64,000 nt of DNA from Adiantum capillus-veneris (taxonomy: Eukaryota; Streptophyta; Polypodiopsida; Polypodiales; Pteridaceae), in assembly GCA_014529385.2 (NCBI GenBank), contig CM043960.1, forward strand, positions 31,357,396-31,421,395, in the 5' to 3' direction. Under the pieces are notes generated by a model, which saw only the letters and a list, made by a program, of their open reading frames with translations, was not told the origin of the DNA and did not search any database. A program made the translations under genes and the position numbers. Positions 1 through 9,275 of the stretch are shown piece after piece (the stretch's first letter is position 1; each line of letters begins with the position of its first letter).

Positions 1-963
1 CATCCAAAGCACTTCCCCTCTTTGATGTAAAGAGCTCTCTCTCGAAGAGTGAGCTTAGGTCGTGCATCCTTTTCTTTCTTTTCTGGGTTGCTCTTCCTCT
101 TTCTACTTTCATAGTTCGAAGTCTGTTCGGTCCTTTGCGTCATGATTTCATCTGTGGGGTAGCTCAAACTGCCTAAATGAATGGCAAAACCCCTTTTCGC
201 ATGACTCATCAGTTCCTGAATGGAATCTGACTTTTGCTCTAAGCAGTGATCTTGAATCTCTGTAGGAAGTCCCAAGGTAAACCGCTCAATCTGTTCTTTG
301 AACGAGATCTTCTTAAATGAAGAGGCTGGTAGAAAAGAGCTCCAGAATCTCTTGTAATATGCGTTCAGTGATCTCTCTTGGTCATCCGAAGATGGTTTTA
401 AGCCGTTCGTATGTCACGTTCGTACTCTTGAGTCAACCAGGAAGAAATAAAAAGCCTTTTAAATTTCAGTCATTTAACTGACGCTTTCTTTTTCAATAGA
501 AGCGTGGACCACCAAGTTTCAGCATTTCCCCTGATGTAAGAGGTAGCCCTCCGAATCTTGGAGTGCTCTGAGTAACGCCCTCCAGAGAAAGCTATGTCAA
601 ACTGCTATATGAAAGCCAAAGCCTTCAAAGGATCTCGAAATCCAAAAAACGTGTCAAATTTAATAGACTATCCACCTTCTTTAAACTCTCGGACTTTCTT
701 GCTTTTATCTTCCAGAAAGTCATACTAGTTGGCTTTGTAAAAGTTCTTCTTCCTTGCATAAAATCTAATGTCATCGGAGTCCGAACTATCCAAAGACGAG
801 TCTCTGTAGCACTGTCCGAAACTGGGCGAGATTTAGACTTCTTTGCCTTTTTCTTGCCCTTTCCGAAGCTTTGCTTTTTGCTTTGCTTTTTCCCTTTTCT
901 GTCTTCTTCGCTCAAGTCAAAAGAGCTAGAAGAACTGTCACAAGAAGAAGAAGAAGAAGAATT

Positions 964-972
964 GGATACTCC
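964..972. repeat. TSD GGATACTCC, left copy
   Basis: Left copy of the 9-bp target-site duplication of the 973-1608 element; the right copy is at 1609-1617. Confidence 0.75.
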
Positions 973-1608
973 AAGGTAGTTAGGTACGTAGTGTTCGGTA
1001 CAAAATCAGTTCGTAAGGTACGTAGTACATAATGGATTGAGTTTTTAGGTACGTAAAAATTCGTACTTTTTTTCACAAAGCCTAAAACTGAGAGTACTTC
1101 ATACATTTATATATGCATTCACCAAGACTTTTAATAAAGACTAGCAATCAACAATAGACCATTGCAAATGCCAAAAACTAGAGTCCACGACTCTAACCAA
1201 ACAATGAAACACAAAGCTGAGCTTAGCTAACCAAATAGTGTCAGATGTCTACTATCATGGTCACATAAAACTAAGAGCATCAAAATAAATACATAATGAA
1301 TCATCATAATCCAAGACTGAAGTCTGAAGTCCTGACTCTAATAAGTAGTAAGTACTACAAACCGCACACTACACTCAAAGCTGGCACCTGCAAGAGAGGA
1401 GCACACACTGCTAAAACCAGTCGCTCTCAGCAGTAGCCAGGCGTTTTTCAAAAAGAGAGGCATAATCCGGTGAAATAGAGCAGCCCAAAAACACCCCTTA
1501 CACAAAAAACAAAATAAAAAGTGTATGGAACCTATCCGTACGTAGTGAACCGTACTGTACGCACGTACGGTACTGATAGAATCAGTACGTACGTAAGATG
1601 CAACCTTG
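973..1608. mobile_element. Mutator-like miniature element (9-bp TSD)
   Basis: A 636-bp insertion inside the gag remnant. It is flanked by a perfect 9-bp direct repeat, GGATACTCC (964-972 and 1609-1617). The ends form imperfect terminal inverted repeats: AAGGTAGTTAGGTACGTA on the left, and on the right the reverse complement of a sequence starting CAAGGTTGCATCTTACGTA. TACGTA is repeated several times near both ends. A 9-bp duplication with terminal inverted repeats and no coding capacity is typical of non-autonomous Mutator-like elements. Joining the flanks restores the same-strand Lys/Ser-rich gag linker on both sides, which supports insertion. Confidence 0.75.
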
Positions 1609-2037
1609 GGATACTCCTTCAAATCTGACATGCTTTTTTTTGCTTTCTTGCCAAGCAAAAGCAGATTGACGACCCAAATAACCCGGGAAGTCAGTTCCTT
1701 TCTAATGCTTTTTGTCGTGCTTTTCAACTTTGTTCTGCGCGTCAAAAAGCTGAGAAATCCATGCATCAACCACCTCTTCTAATTCTTGCTCAGTAAACAT
1801 CCTTGGAGTAGGAGGTTTCTTGAGTGCCGGTTTGAGGGGTGTTTCTGTGGTTTTCCGCCACTGTTCGTGCACCTCGTCGAAGGAGGTCTGGGTCATAAAT
1901 TTTGCAAATTCCGGGTCCTTCGCAAAATTTAACATCATCTTTGCTGCATCGTCGATCAATCGTCGACGCTCCATCTCCTCAAGCTCCACCTCAGTAGGCC
2001 GTTGTTAAAAAATAAAGCAAAGCTTTAAAAAAAAATA

Positions 2038-2040
<3 letters not shown>

Positions 2041-2109
<69 letters not shown>
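2041..2109. repeat. (CT)n microsatellite
   Basis: Uninterrupted CT dinucleotide array of 69 bp. ORFs that run through it only read Leu-Ser or Arg-Glu repeats. Confidence 0.98.
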
Positions 2110-2112
<3 letters not shown>

Positions 2113-2889
2113 CATTGCGTAAGAACTGTGTAGCCAAAAGCAGGCCCAAAACTGCCACAAAAAGCTGCCTTCCCGTACGTTTTCTGCCACGTCAGCCTTC
2201 CGTGTTTTCAGCCGGATTTTGCGCCGCAAATGGCGGGAGTCCGTACACTACTGCCACGTCAGCCCTGCAACGCAATTCGCAAAACTGTCTGCCAGAGAAG
2301 GTGTGTGTGTTTGGTGTTTCCTCTGCCCAGGGTCATGCCACGTCACCTCGATTGTGACACTCACTTGCTCCGTCGGCGAGAGAGCAAGTAGATGGTCGAC
2401 GCTGCAAGGTCGAGCGAGGGGGGCTTCATCCGAGTCCCTCTGGGGCGGGGTAGGAGCCTCCTTTTTTGTCTGTTGTTGTGGAAGGACATAGGGCGAGGAC
2501 GCAAACAGGGGATTGAGGGAGGGGGGGGGGAGCCAACTCAATGGCGAGCACGGCCAAGGAGGGGCAACGCAGGGGGGGAGAGCTTGCAGGATGGCTGAGG
2601 CTGGGAGAGGTAGCGCGAGGGCTAGCGGGCTGAGAGGTTGCACGGGGGGGGGGGGGGACGTGAGGGCAAGAGGGGGCTAGGAGAGGAAGCACGAGGAGGG
2701 AGGGAGGAGATGGGGCGAGCATTCAACAGCAGCAAGAAAGCTCTATTGCAGTGACTTGTAAAGGAGCTAGTGGACACTGGTAAGTAGAAGGAAGGTTGTC
2801 GAGGCCTTCAAATATTAGCCTTGGAGGAGGCGTCTAGCATTTCGCTATTTGCATATTGGAGAGAGCCATCAATTGTACCTTCTGAAGAT
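2110..2889. other. GC-rich stretch with G-runs, no gene
   Basis: GC-rich DNA with several G homopolymers (around 2520-2530 and 2643-2657). Open frames on both strands are low-complexity Pro/Ser/Ala-rich and do not resemble a protein. It lies upstream of the R-U5 LTR end at 2897-3076, so it may be part of that LTR (U3). This is not proven. Confidence 0.4.
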
Positions 2890-2896
2890 CAATTAT

Positions 2897-3076
2897 AAAA
2901 GAAATATCGAAAGGGACGCCAAGATGTTAGGGCCAGAGCATCTGAAATTTGAGCTCCGCCACTCCGTGTCTATTGGGTGGAATCTTCTCTCGCTCTCAGT
3001 GTCAGTTGTATTAAAGTCTTTAAGTCTATTTCAGTTATGTTCTTTTTCAACTGGCATGCGGTGCCTTTCGATTACA
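2897..3076 (+). mobile_element. LTR R-U5 end, Ty3 family
   Basis: Contains GAAATATCGAAAGGGACGCC, followed by a conserved block (GGGCCAGAGCATCTG, then CACTCCGTGTC) and an end CGATTACA at 3076. The same order is seen at 5040-5202, 18840-18996, 20424-20632 and 28796-29005. The last two belong to a complete element, which identifies this motif as the LTR 3' part. No good PBS follows it here, so this is a solo or truncated LTR. Confidence 0.6.
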
Positions 3077-3497
3077 CAAGATGGGATTTTCTAGCTTGCA
3101 TGAAAATTGGCTTTTTGAGATTTGTGAGCTTTAAGGAGGACCTTATTTTGGGATAGTTGCAAGGGGGCGTAAAAATACCTCTTGGGGTAATCTTTTGGAT
3201 ATAGCAGAAGCATGAATTTTGTGTAGATGAAGTGAGCACCCGACTCGAGCTCGAGCAACTCTCTCGGGCTTGAATGTAAGTTGCAACATCAAATAACAAA
3301 CAAATACCCAATCAAGGATGTTGATAGTGGTGGTTGAGGGCCACCGACTTACTTCAACAAGAGTACCATCTTCCCCATCTCCCTTCACTTTCTTCTTTGT
3401 TCAGTTATTTTCAAGTTGTTTTGAAGTGTTTAAGTTAATCTAACTCTTTGGATTCCAGTAATCCACTAATTTCTTTTCCGATCAATTGTCAAAAGCG
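3077..3497 (+). other. possible LTR ending before a PBS
   Basis: No gene recognised. The stretch ends just before a tRNA-iMet-like PBS at 3500, so its 3' part is probably the end of another, unrelated LTR. Its start was not located. Confidence 0.35.
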
Positions 3498-3499
3498 AA

Positions 3500-3511
3500 T
3501 GGTATCAAAGC
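3500..3511 (+). other. primer binding site (initiator Met tRNA-like)
   Basis: TGGTATCAAAGC differs by one base from the plant initiator-Met PBS TGGTATCAGAGC. Confidence 0.55.
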
Positions 3512-3565
3512 TTCGTGCTTCCTTGCACTTAGTAATTGAAAGCATAATCCTACAAGTCAACTCTT

Positions 3566-3829
3566 ATGGCATCCAAGCATGTGGATCATCCAGGCAACGA
3601 TGGAGAACTTTCATTGCATGAGCAAAGCATGCCGAGGCCCGTCCACTTAGATATTCCTAGAGGAGACACATACACAATATGTAGCTCAGCAATTGCTAGC
3701 GAAGTGCTACATTTGTCGAAGGCAAAAGACATACCTTTCAAGAGTGTACTAGAAAATCCTCCCACCATTCACAATAGCAATCACATTGAGACCAACATTT
3801 TGCACCAACATGAGCAACAACAAGCCTAG
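3566..3829 (+). CDS. unrecognised 87-aa ORF downstream of a PBS
   Basis: Begins MASKHVDHPGNDGELSLHEQ about 55 bp after the PBS at 3500-3511, where a retrotransposon gag would start. The protein is mixed in composition with no motif I recognise. A second frame continues at 3786-4049, which suggests a frameshifted remnant. It may be a gag remnant of an unassigned LTR element, or a chance ORF. Confidence 0.25.
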   Translation: MASKHVDHPGNDGELSLHEQSMPRPVHLDIPRGDTYTICSSAIASEVLHLSKAKDIPFKSVLENPPTIHNSNHIETNILHQHEQQQA

Positions 3830-4500
3830 ACTTTTCGTGGACATGGTTTTAGACTTGGTAGGTGTACAGGTTAATAAGTCTTCTGAAAAGCACTGCAATT
3901 CATCGAGACATGTGTTCCACCAAGAAGCCGTTATCTCTTTGATACAGGGTCCAAGCAAAACTTTCTCTCCACAGCTTGTGGAGAAACTAGGCATTAAGAA
4001 ACTACCCTACCATACGCATTTTGGTAGTGGTGTCTCTAGGCTCTCTTAGCACACTGCCCTTCTTCCAAGTCTTTGTCTCGCGCTACCCCATGTTGACTGC
4101 TAGTATTCGCTGTCCGCATCTTGTTTTGTTCGCGTCAAATGTCCCAGATGCCCCCCTCTCCGCCCCGCCCCCCCCACGTGTTTGGATAGGATCGTGGATG
4201 GTTTGGGGTGTGGAGGTGTGGGTGGGTTGAGCCTCGTCTTTGCCTTGGTTTGCACGTTGCAGAGTGTCTGTCATAGCCCTATTGATAATTTCCAAGGATG
4301 GCTTGAGGCTATTTTTCTCTTAGATTTTGGTGCTAAGTAAATATACGGTGGTGATGCTTATTCTGTTGGGGTGCGTCATAGGCCTTGGAGATCTCGAGTC
4401 TGATAGTGGAGATTCACTGCTGGAGTGCTCGGTCTCCTCGTCGATGTTTGGGTGGCATATTTATACTTCAACTCTCTACTACAATCGATGGTCGTTCCTA
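3830..4500. other. no recognisable gene
   Basis: Nothing convincing on either strand. A C-run lies near 4155-4176. The right end merges into the U3-like sequence with the tandem repeat at 4561. Confidence 0.4.
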
Positions 4501-4560
4501 GCCTTTTGTCACAGAGTGATGACGTGGCCTATCCAATTTAAAGGACCTGTTTAAAGCGCC

Positions 4561-4962
4561 CGAAAGTGGCCGAATTGAAAAGGATCAGTTTGTACACTTA
4601 AAATATGATGGTGTGGCACCTATAAGGACGTTCCGAAATTTGCGCCGTGAATCACGGAACTGCACATAATATGCGGACACATCTTTTTAGATGCGAGCTT
4701 TCCATATCAATGCTTTTTGGCTTGTTGCCTTTGAATTAGCCTTAAGGGCTCTCTTTGTGCCCAAAAGTGGCCAAATTGAAAAGGGTCAGTTTGTACACTT
4801 AGAATATGATGGTGTGGCACCTGTACGGATGTTCCGGAAATTGCACCGCGAATCACGGAACAGTACGAAATTTACATAATTTACGAAAACAGCTTTTTAA
4901 ATGCAGGCTTTTCATATCTGATGCTTTTTGACCTAGGGCCTTTAAATATGAGCCTTGGGGGC
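4561..4962 (+). repeat. tandem duplication, 2 x about 201 bp
   Basis: Copy 1 starts CGAAAGTGGCCGAATTG at 4561 and copy 2 starts CAAAAGTGGCCAAATTG at 4762. Both continue through AGTTTGTACACTTA, ATGATGGTGTGGCACCT, a short palindrome (CCGTGAATCACGG in copy 1, CCGCGAATCACGG in copy 2) and GATGCTTTTTG. They are clearly diverged. Position upstream of R-U5 suggests a duplicated U3 promoter/enhancer segment. Confidence 0.8.
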
Positions 4963-5093
4963 CCTCTCTCGCAGTCTAGGGTTTGCGCATAGCACAGAAC
5001 GCGCTTCCAAACAGTTATACCCTTTGTCAGGCCAATATAAAAGAAATACCAAAAGGGCGCCGAGGTTTGGAGCAAGTGCATCTGGGAGTGGAA

Positions 5094-5142
5094 ATCTATC
5101 TATCTATCTATCCATCCATCCATCCATCTATCTATCTATCTA
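5094..5142. repeat. (TATC)n/(CATC)n microsatellite
   Basis: Tetranucleotide array inside U5 of the LTR: TATC repeats, then CATC repeats, then TATC again. Confidence 0.95.
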
Positions 5143-5203
5143 CATAAAAAGTCTATTCCAGTTCTATTCTTTTCTGTTGGCACGTGGTGCCCATCGATTA
5201 CAG

Positions 5204-5215
5204 TGGTAGCAGAGC
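5204..5215 (+). other. primer binding site (initiator Met tRNA)
   Basis: TGGTAGCAGAGC lies one base after the LTR end and differs by one base from the plant initiator-Met PBS. It marks the start of the internal region. Confidence 0.7.
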
Positions 5216-5269
5216 TTCAATCGTTTGTTGCCTTGACAAGCAAACCGGTCCTCCCAAAACAGATAAAGA

Positions 5270-5940
5270 TGGTGTTTCTTGATTCTACCGAGTACTTGCA
5301 GTTCCTCCTCAATAACATCGCGACAACCTCTCAAAACATCCTCAACAAAATCTATCTATTCTGCAAAGCTTCCGGAGTTCCTAAACTAGATATTGCCCCC
5401 TTTAATGCCTTGGGATTTCCCTCCTCTAACACTAGTCAATACAAGGGCTTCTTCTTGACAACCCATGCAATCTTCTATTCCTCTTGGGGGGGTCTTCAGA
5501 CACATATTTGCACCATCTGATTCCTCACCACCAGTGCCGCCTCCTTTGCCACCGCCAGTGGCCACACGTGTTTAATAGTTGGAGCCCGTATGCCTGCCCC
5601 TATTATACACCTCCAGGACCTATAGCCAATCAGCCCAAAGACTTTAAGGATGGCAGATTTATGGTTAAAATTTTCACTTATTCGGAAGTGAAAGATCCGA
5701 AGAAAGCATTGCAGTTCCTTCAGCAATTTGACACTAGATATTCACTAAGGAACTACACAAAAGAATCCAAAATCTCTAGAGCAGCCACTTTTCTTAAAGA
5801 CAATGCTATCCAGCGGTGGAGTTCTATAGCCACAAAGCCTCATGCTCCAAGGACTTGGCAAACTTTCTAGAATATGCGACACTTCAACTCCATAGATGAT
5901 ATACTTGAAAGATTGCGGCCTTCTACTTGTTTCAATTAGA
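5270..5940 (+). pseudogene. Ty3 gag remnant
   Basis: Two overlapping frames make a broken gag. The first (from 5270, MVFLDSTEYLQFLLNN) runs to 5520. The second continues to 5870 with KKALQFLQQFDTRYSLRNYT and AATFLKDNAIQRW. This matches the gag of the element at 21253 (KKALSFLQQFDKAY, AATFLTGNAGQWW). The alignment stops near 5940. No protease or polymerase follows, so the element is truncated as well as frameshifted. Confidence 0.75.
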
Positions 5941-6406
5941 GTTTTGAAGGTCATCTCGTGCGTTTCCCCGTATAGATCTTGTGAGTGAGGCCTTCTTTGT
6001 GGCTGTGCCTTGCCTTGTGAGGGTTTTACAGATTCTAGGCATGTGGGAGTTGTTTTTCAAATTTGGTGCGGCCAGCCACTTGTGATCTTCTTGGCAGATG
6101 CACTATTTTTTTCATATTTTCCTACGTTTTATGGGTTGTGCGGCATAGGGTGTAGGTCGAACGCTTTTGCTTGGTCCATATATAGCCTACGTTCTCCTAG
6201 TGTTGCAAAGCCTTATACTTTCTTGTTTGTAGAGTTTGTGCTTGACTGGGCCTGTGCCACTCTCTCTCCATCTTCTCAAGCCCTTTTCTCTCTCCTTTTT
6301 CTTTTTAAGAAAAAATGTCATATTTGTATTACTATGTACAGAAATCCCCAAAGATACTAAGAGAAGCATGTCTCGTGGGGTGTATTAAACTCTCCACATG
6401 GCCATC
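5941..6406. other. no recognisable gene
   Basis: Nothing convincing on either strand. It ends at the TSD of the composite element that begins at 6412. Confidence 0.4.
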
Positions 6407-6411
6407 GGAAA
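6407..6411. repeat. TSD GGAAA, left
   Basis: Matches 17879-17883 exactly; outer target-site duplication of the composite element. Confidence 0.75.
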
Positions 6412-7694
6412 TGTTAGGTGCAGCGGAATGAATGTTTGCGCTTTGCTCAAGATGAGTGCTCCGAACTCTGCTCAAGGTTCCTTTTGCTCTTATGGAAGGT
6501 AGAGCCTTCCGTTCTTAATGAGAGAATGCTATGATCACAAACAAAGTGAATGGACACTGTGCGTGCAAGTATATAAGACTGAGAGATAGAGAGAGAAGAG
6601 ATACGACACCATAGACGTTTATAAAACCCTCCTCCGAAGGCCCCACTCTTGTCCGCGAGAGTGGTCTACTTATGATTGCACAAACTGGTACAAACTGAAT
6701 GCATGTGACTGATGCAAGTCTAGGCTATCTCTGCGATGACGACGGGGACGACGAGACCGACACTAGGGCTGAAATCTGCAATCTTTCTACTGCTGTCCAA
6801 AAACGCTATGGGCTGAAATCTGCTACAATCCAAAAATGCTGATTTGGGGGGCTGTTTCTGTGGGTCTTTGTCGCTGAAAATCTGCAGGTTTAGGGCTGAA
6901 AACTGAGGTTTCTTTAGGCTGAAAACTGATGGTCTTTCCGGGCTGAATCTGCTGGTCTTCTAGGGCTGAACTTGCAGGTACTTCAATGCTGAAAAACGCT
7001 GCAGGCTACGGTCATAAAGGCTGAAAACACTAGGCTGATGCAGGTCAAAACGCTAGGTCAATGTGTCTCTACAAAACGCTAGCTGTGTCTGCTTCTTCTG
7101 GCGATGGACGATGATGCAAAACGCTAGGATGGGGCTTGATTCTGTGACGATAGTTGCTGATGCAAAAACGCCAGGCTACTGCAGCTTTCCAAAAACGCTA
7201 GTAGAAGGGGATCTTCAAAAACGCTAGGGGATGCTGCTTCTTCTTGCTTGGAAAACGCCAGTGAAGGGGATCTTTGCTTGGAGGGAAACCACCAAGGCTT
7301 GGTCTTGCTGAGAAGTTGCCTGTTGAGCAAGGTGCTCCTACTGCCTCTTCTGCCATTTAGTGCTAGCTCTAGTTTGCTTATATACAAACTTGACAAAATT
7401 GCACTACCTAATTTCCAACAAAAGTCACTTAAAAATAATAAAAATGTCAAAAATAGGTAAAATAGGCAAAATGCACTAGAAAATTCCCCTGATGGATTTT
7501 GATGGAAATACTGATGGTCATGCTGTGTGCAACCAGAGGATATGCATGTACACTAGGTGACTGGGCATGCACGGTCTACGAATAGACTTACAAAAGTGCC
7601 AGATCACTTCTAATCTAGACTAACTGGACTGAAATGAACCCTGTCATGCTGTAGCTTGTCCACGGACACATAGGGTCGGATGTGTCACGTAGCA
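6412..7694 (-). repeat. LTR a (3' LTR of left non-autonomous copy)
   Basis: On the minus strand it begins near the degraded TGCTACGTGACAC end at 7694 and ends CCTAACA at 6412. The U3 side has a TATATAAGC-like box (reverse complement of the sequence near 7380). The R-U5 side is filled by about 16 degenerate copies of a GGCTGAAAACGCTAGG-like unit (6760-7260). Homologous to LTRs at 13019-14238 and 16166-17878. Confidence 0.85.
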
Positions 7695-7711
7695 TCCCCT
7701 CCTTTTCAAAG
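7695..7711 (-). other. polypurine tract
   Basis: Minus strand reads CTTTGAAAAGGAGGGGA immediately before the LTR, the usual plus-strand primer of an LTR element. The same tract is at 14239-14255. Confidence 0.75.
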
Positions 7712-8315
7712 TGAGGTACTGGTACCGAACTGTATGGCATCGAGGGAGATCGCCAATAGCATCCAAAGTCCTCGAAGAGACTCTTCGACGGCTCACTCTG
7801 ATGTGTGGGTCGTGCGGTACTTAAGTCTTAAACTTAATAAAGGTCTGCAACGCTTGCTTCTCTGAGCCGCGCCGAAAGCGACACAAAGCCTTTTGTGGCT
7901 CCTTTGATGCTTCAACTTCGTCAAGTGGCATGCTTCTTTCTTCTTCAAGAATCTCCAAGGCTGAAAATTCCTCTGAAACCACTTCCAACACAAAAACATG
8001 AACATACCCATTCCATGTAAGGTGAATGGAAAAAGTCCTATCGTCCTAATAGACTGTGCATGGAATATAGATGAACAAAGAGACGGAGTGACAAACCATT
8101 CACCAAACATATGCAAACAATGAGATCGAATCTTTCTCTTTTGATCTAGAGCAATCAACTGTGGCAATTCACAACGGAAATGACCATGCTTGGTGCTCAT
8201 ATTTTCATGTGCTCTTCTACAACTGTGTCATGCCAAGGAAAAGACATGGAATGTGCCATCCTTGAATGCATACTTTTCAACTTTTCATGAACGATCCGCA
8301 TACATTCGTGCTCAT
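7712..8315 (-). other. 3' non-coding internal region of non-autonomous copy a
   Basis: Between the ORF and the PPT. Closely similar to 14256-14979 in the second copy. Short ORFs on both strands are not conserved between the copies. Confidence 0.6.
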
Positions 8316-9176
8316 TCATGAGTGCAACGTGCTCAACGTACAATATGTCATGCCTAGGAAAAGGGATCGCATATAAAGACGTTGACTAAAATACAGGAAA
8401 CAATCACCAATGAAACACTCGTACAATGCGTGCATATCAATCATGCGAACACATAATACTTCCTGTGAGGGTTCTTTGCACCTAGGCTCGAGAGCCAAGA
8501 TCGGTTCTTCCTGAATGATCGAATCGTCCTGTGGCGGTTCTTTGGCCCTCGACTCGAAAGCCACGATCGGTTCTTCGTGATTGATCAAATCTACAACGAG
8601 GTTAGCTTCGCTAACAAAAGCATCTACTAACACATCATCTTTCTTGTGAACAATCACATCTTCTTCATGCAACTCATCATGCTTGTGAGAAATCACATCT
8701 TGATCATGCAAATCATCATGCTTGTCATTATCATTCAATTCATCATGCTTCTCATAATCATGCAAATCCTGTGTGTCATGCTTTGGAAAAGAAGAGACTG
8801 AAAGAGTCTCCTTTTCCCGAATCTCTTGCATCTGTGCCTGAACTTGAGAAAAGAGTCGCGACATCTCTTGCATTCTTGCTTTGGTCTCGCGATCAAATCT
8901 TGCTTGACGTTCTTTTTCTTCCAAATCATACTGACGCTCTATTACTGCCATTTCTTCTTCGTAGTCACGATCTATGGCTGTCATTTCTTCTTCGTAGGCC
9001 TTTCTGTCTGCTTCTCTTTTTTGGTCCAACTCCTCCATAGGAGTTAGCGCAATCCTTGACGTAGATGGGAAAGGGGGAGAGTCGGAAAAACCTCCTGGTG
9101 GGAAAAATTCTTCTTCGCCTCTCTCATGCTCATCACCTCCAAGCGAAGTATCCATTCCGCTTCGAGTGATGACCAT
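8316..9176 (-). CDS. private coiled-coil protein of non-autonomous LTR element
   Basis: A 286-residue ORF, intact in this copy. Residues 1-45 (MVITRSGMDTS, then GDEHERGEEEFFPPGGFSDS) match the N-terminus of gag in the opposite-strand relative (EHERGDREFSPPREFSDPPP at about 10410). Residues about 50-125 are a charged Glu/Arg/Lys coiled coil with a repeated DRDYEEEMAVIE-type unit. Residues about 130-190 are His/Asp repeats (KHDELHD, KHDDLHDQD). A duplicated EEPIxAxExRxKEP unit follows. There is no zinc knuckle, protease or polymerase. The product probably replaced gag-pol in a parasite of the autonomous family; its function is unknown. The last 31 residues are absent from the second copy. Confidence 0.7.
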   Translation of the reverse strand: MVITRSGMDTSLGGDEHERGEEEFFPPGGFSDSPPFPSTSRIALTPMEELDQKREADRKAYEEEMTAIDRDYEEEMAVIERQYDLEEKERQARFDRETKARMQEMSRLFSQVQAQMQEIREKETLSVSSFPKHDTQDLHDYEKHDELNDNDKHDDLHDQDVISHKHDELHEEDVIVHKKDDVLVDAFVSEANLVVDLINHEEPIVAFESRAKEPPQDDSIIQEEPILALEPRCKEPSQEVLCVRMIDMHALYECFIGDCFLYFSQRLYMRSLFLGMTYCTLSTLHS

Positions 9177-9275
9177 CCACTGAAGTCGTGGATTCTTGTG
9201 GATTCTTGTGGTCTTGGGTTCTTAAGTTCACCAAGAACTTGGGTTCTTGGGTTCTTGAGGGTCTTGAGATTTTCT

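Larger units (their letters stand above)
1..1974 (-). pseudogene. Ty3 retrotransposon gag remnant
   Basis: Decayed gag reading from about 1974 down past the window edge. The N-terminal piece (1974-1702) is acidic and begins MERRRLIDDAAKMM. The middle (420-180) carries a typical retrotransposon gag core, including FKEQIERFTLGLPTEIQDHC and QELMSHAKRGFAI. A Lys/Ser-rich linker lies at 915-800. Near position 60 the frame reads RALYIKEGKCFG, the start of a CCHC zinc knuckle whose rest lies outside the window. The pieces are in different frames and contain stops, so it is dead. It is interrupted by the miniature element at 973-1608. The core resembles the gag at 21253-22100. Confidence 0.8.
4501..5202 (+). 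mobile_element. Ty3 LTR (3' part) with duplicated U3 segment
   Basis: LTR of the element whose gag remnant lies at 5270-5940. It contains a 201-bp tandem duplication (4561-4962), then the R-U5 motif AAAGAAATACCAAAAGGGCGCC at about 5040, a TATC/CATC microsatellite, and the end CCATCGATTACA at 5202. A PBS follows at once. The 5' boundary was not determined. Confidence 0.65.

Noticed and set aside
2219-2722. Pro/Ser/Ala-rich ORFs in GC-rich DNA
   Set aside because: Open frames exist on both strands because of base composition. No motif, no splice signals, and the area is next to an LTR end.
5094-5142. Tandem short repeats that could suggest a CRISPR-like or satellite array
   Set aside because: Simple TATC/CATC microsatellite without spacers.
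7124-7460. ORFs inside the LTRs (similar ones at 13587-13983 and 17373-17564)
   Set aside because: They differ between LTR copies in frame and length and overlap U3/R sequence, so they are not conserved genes.
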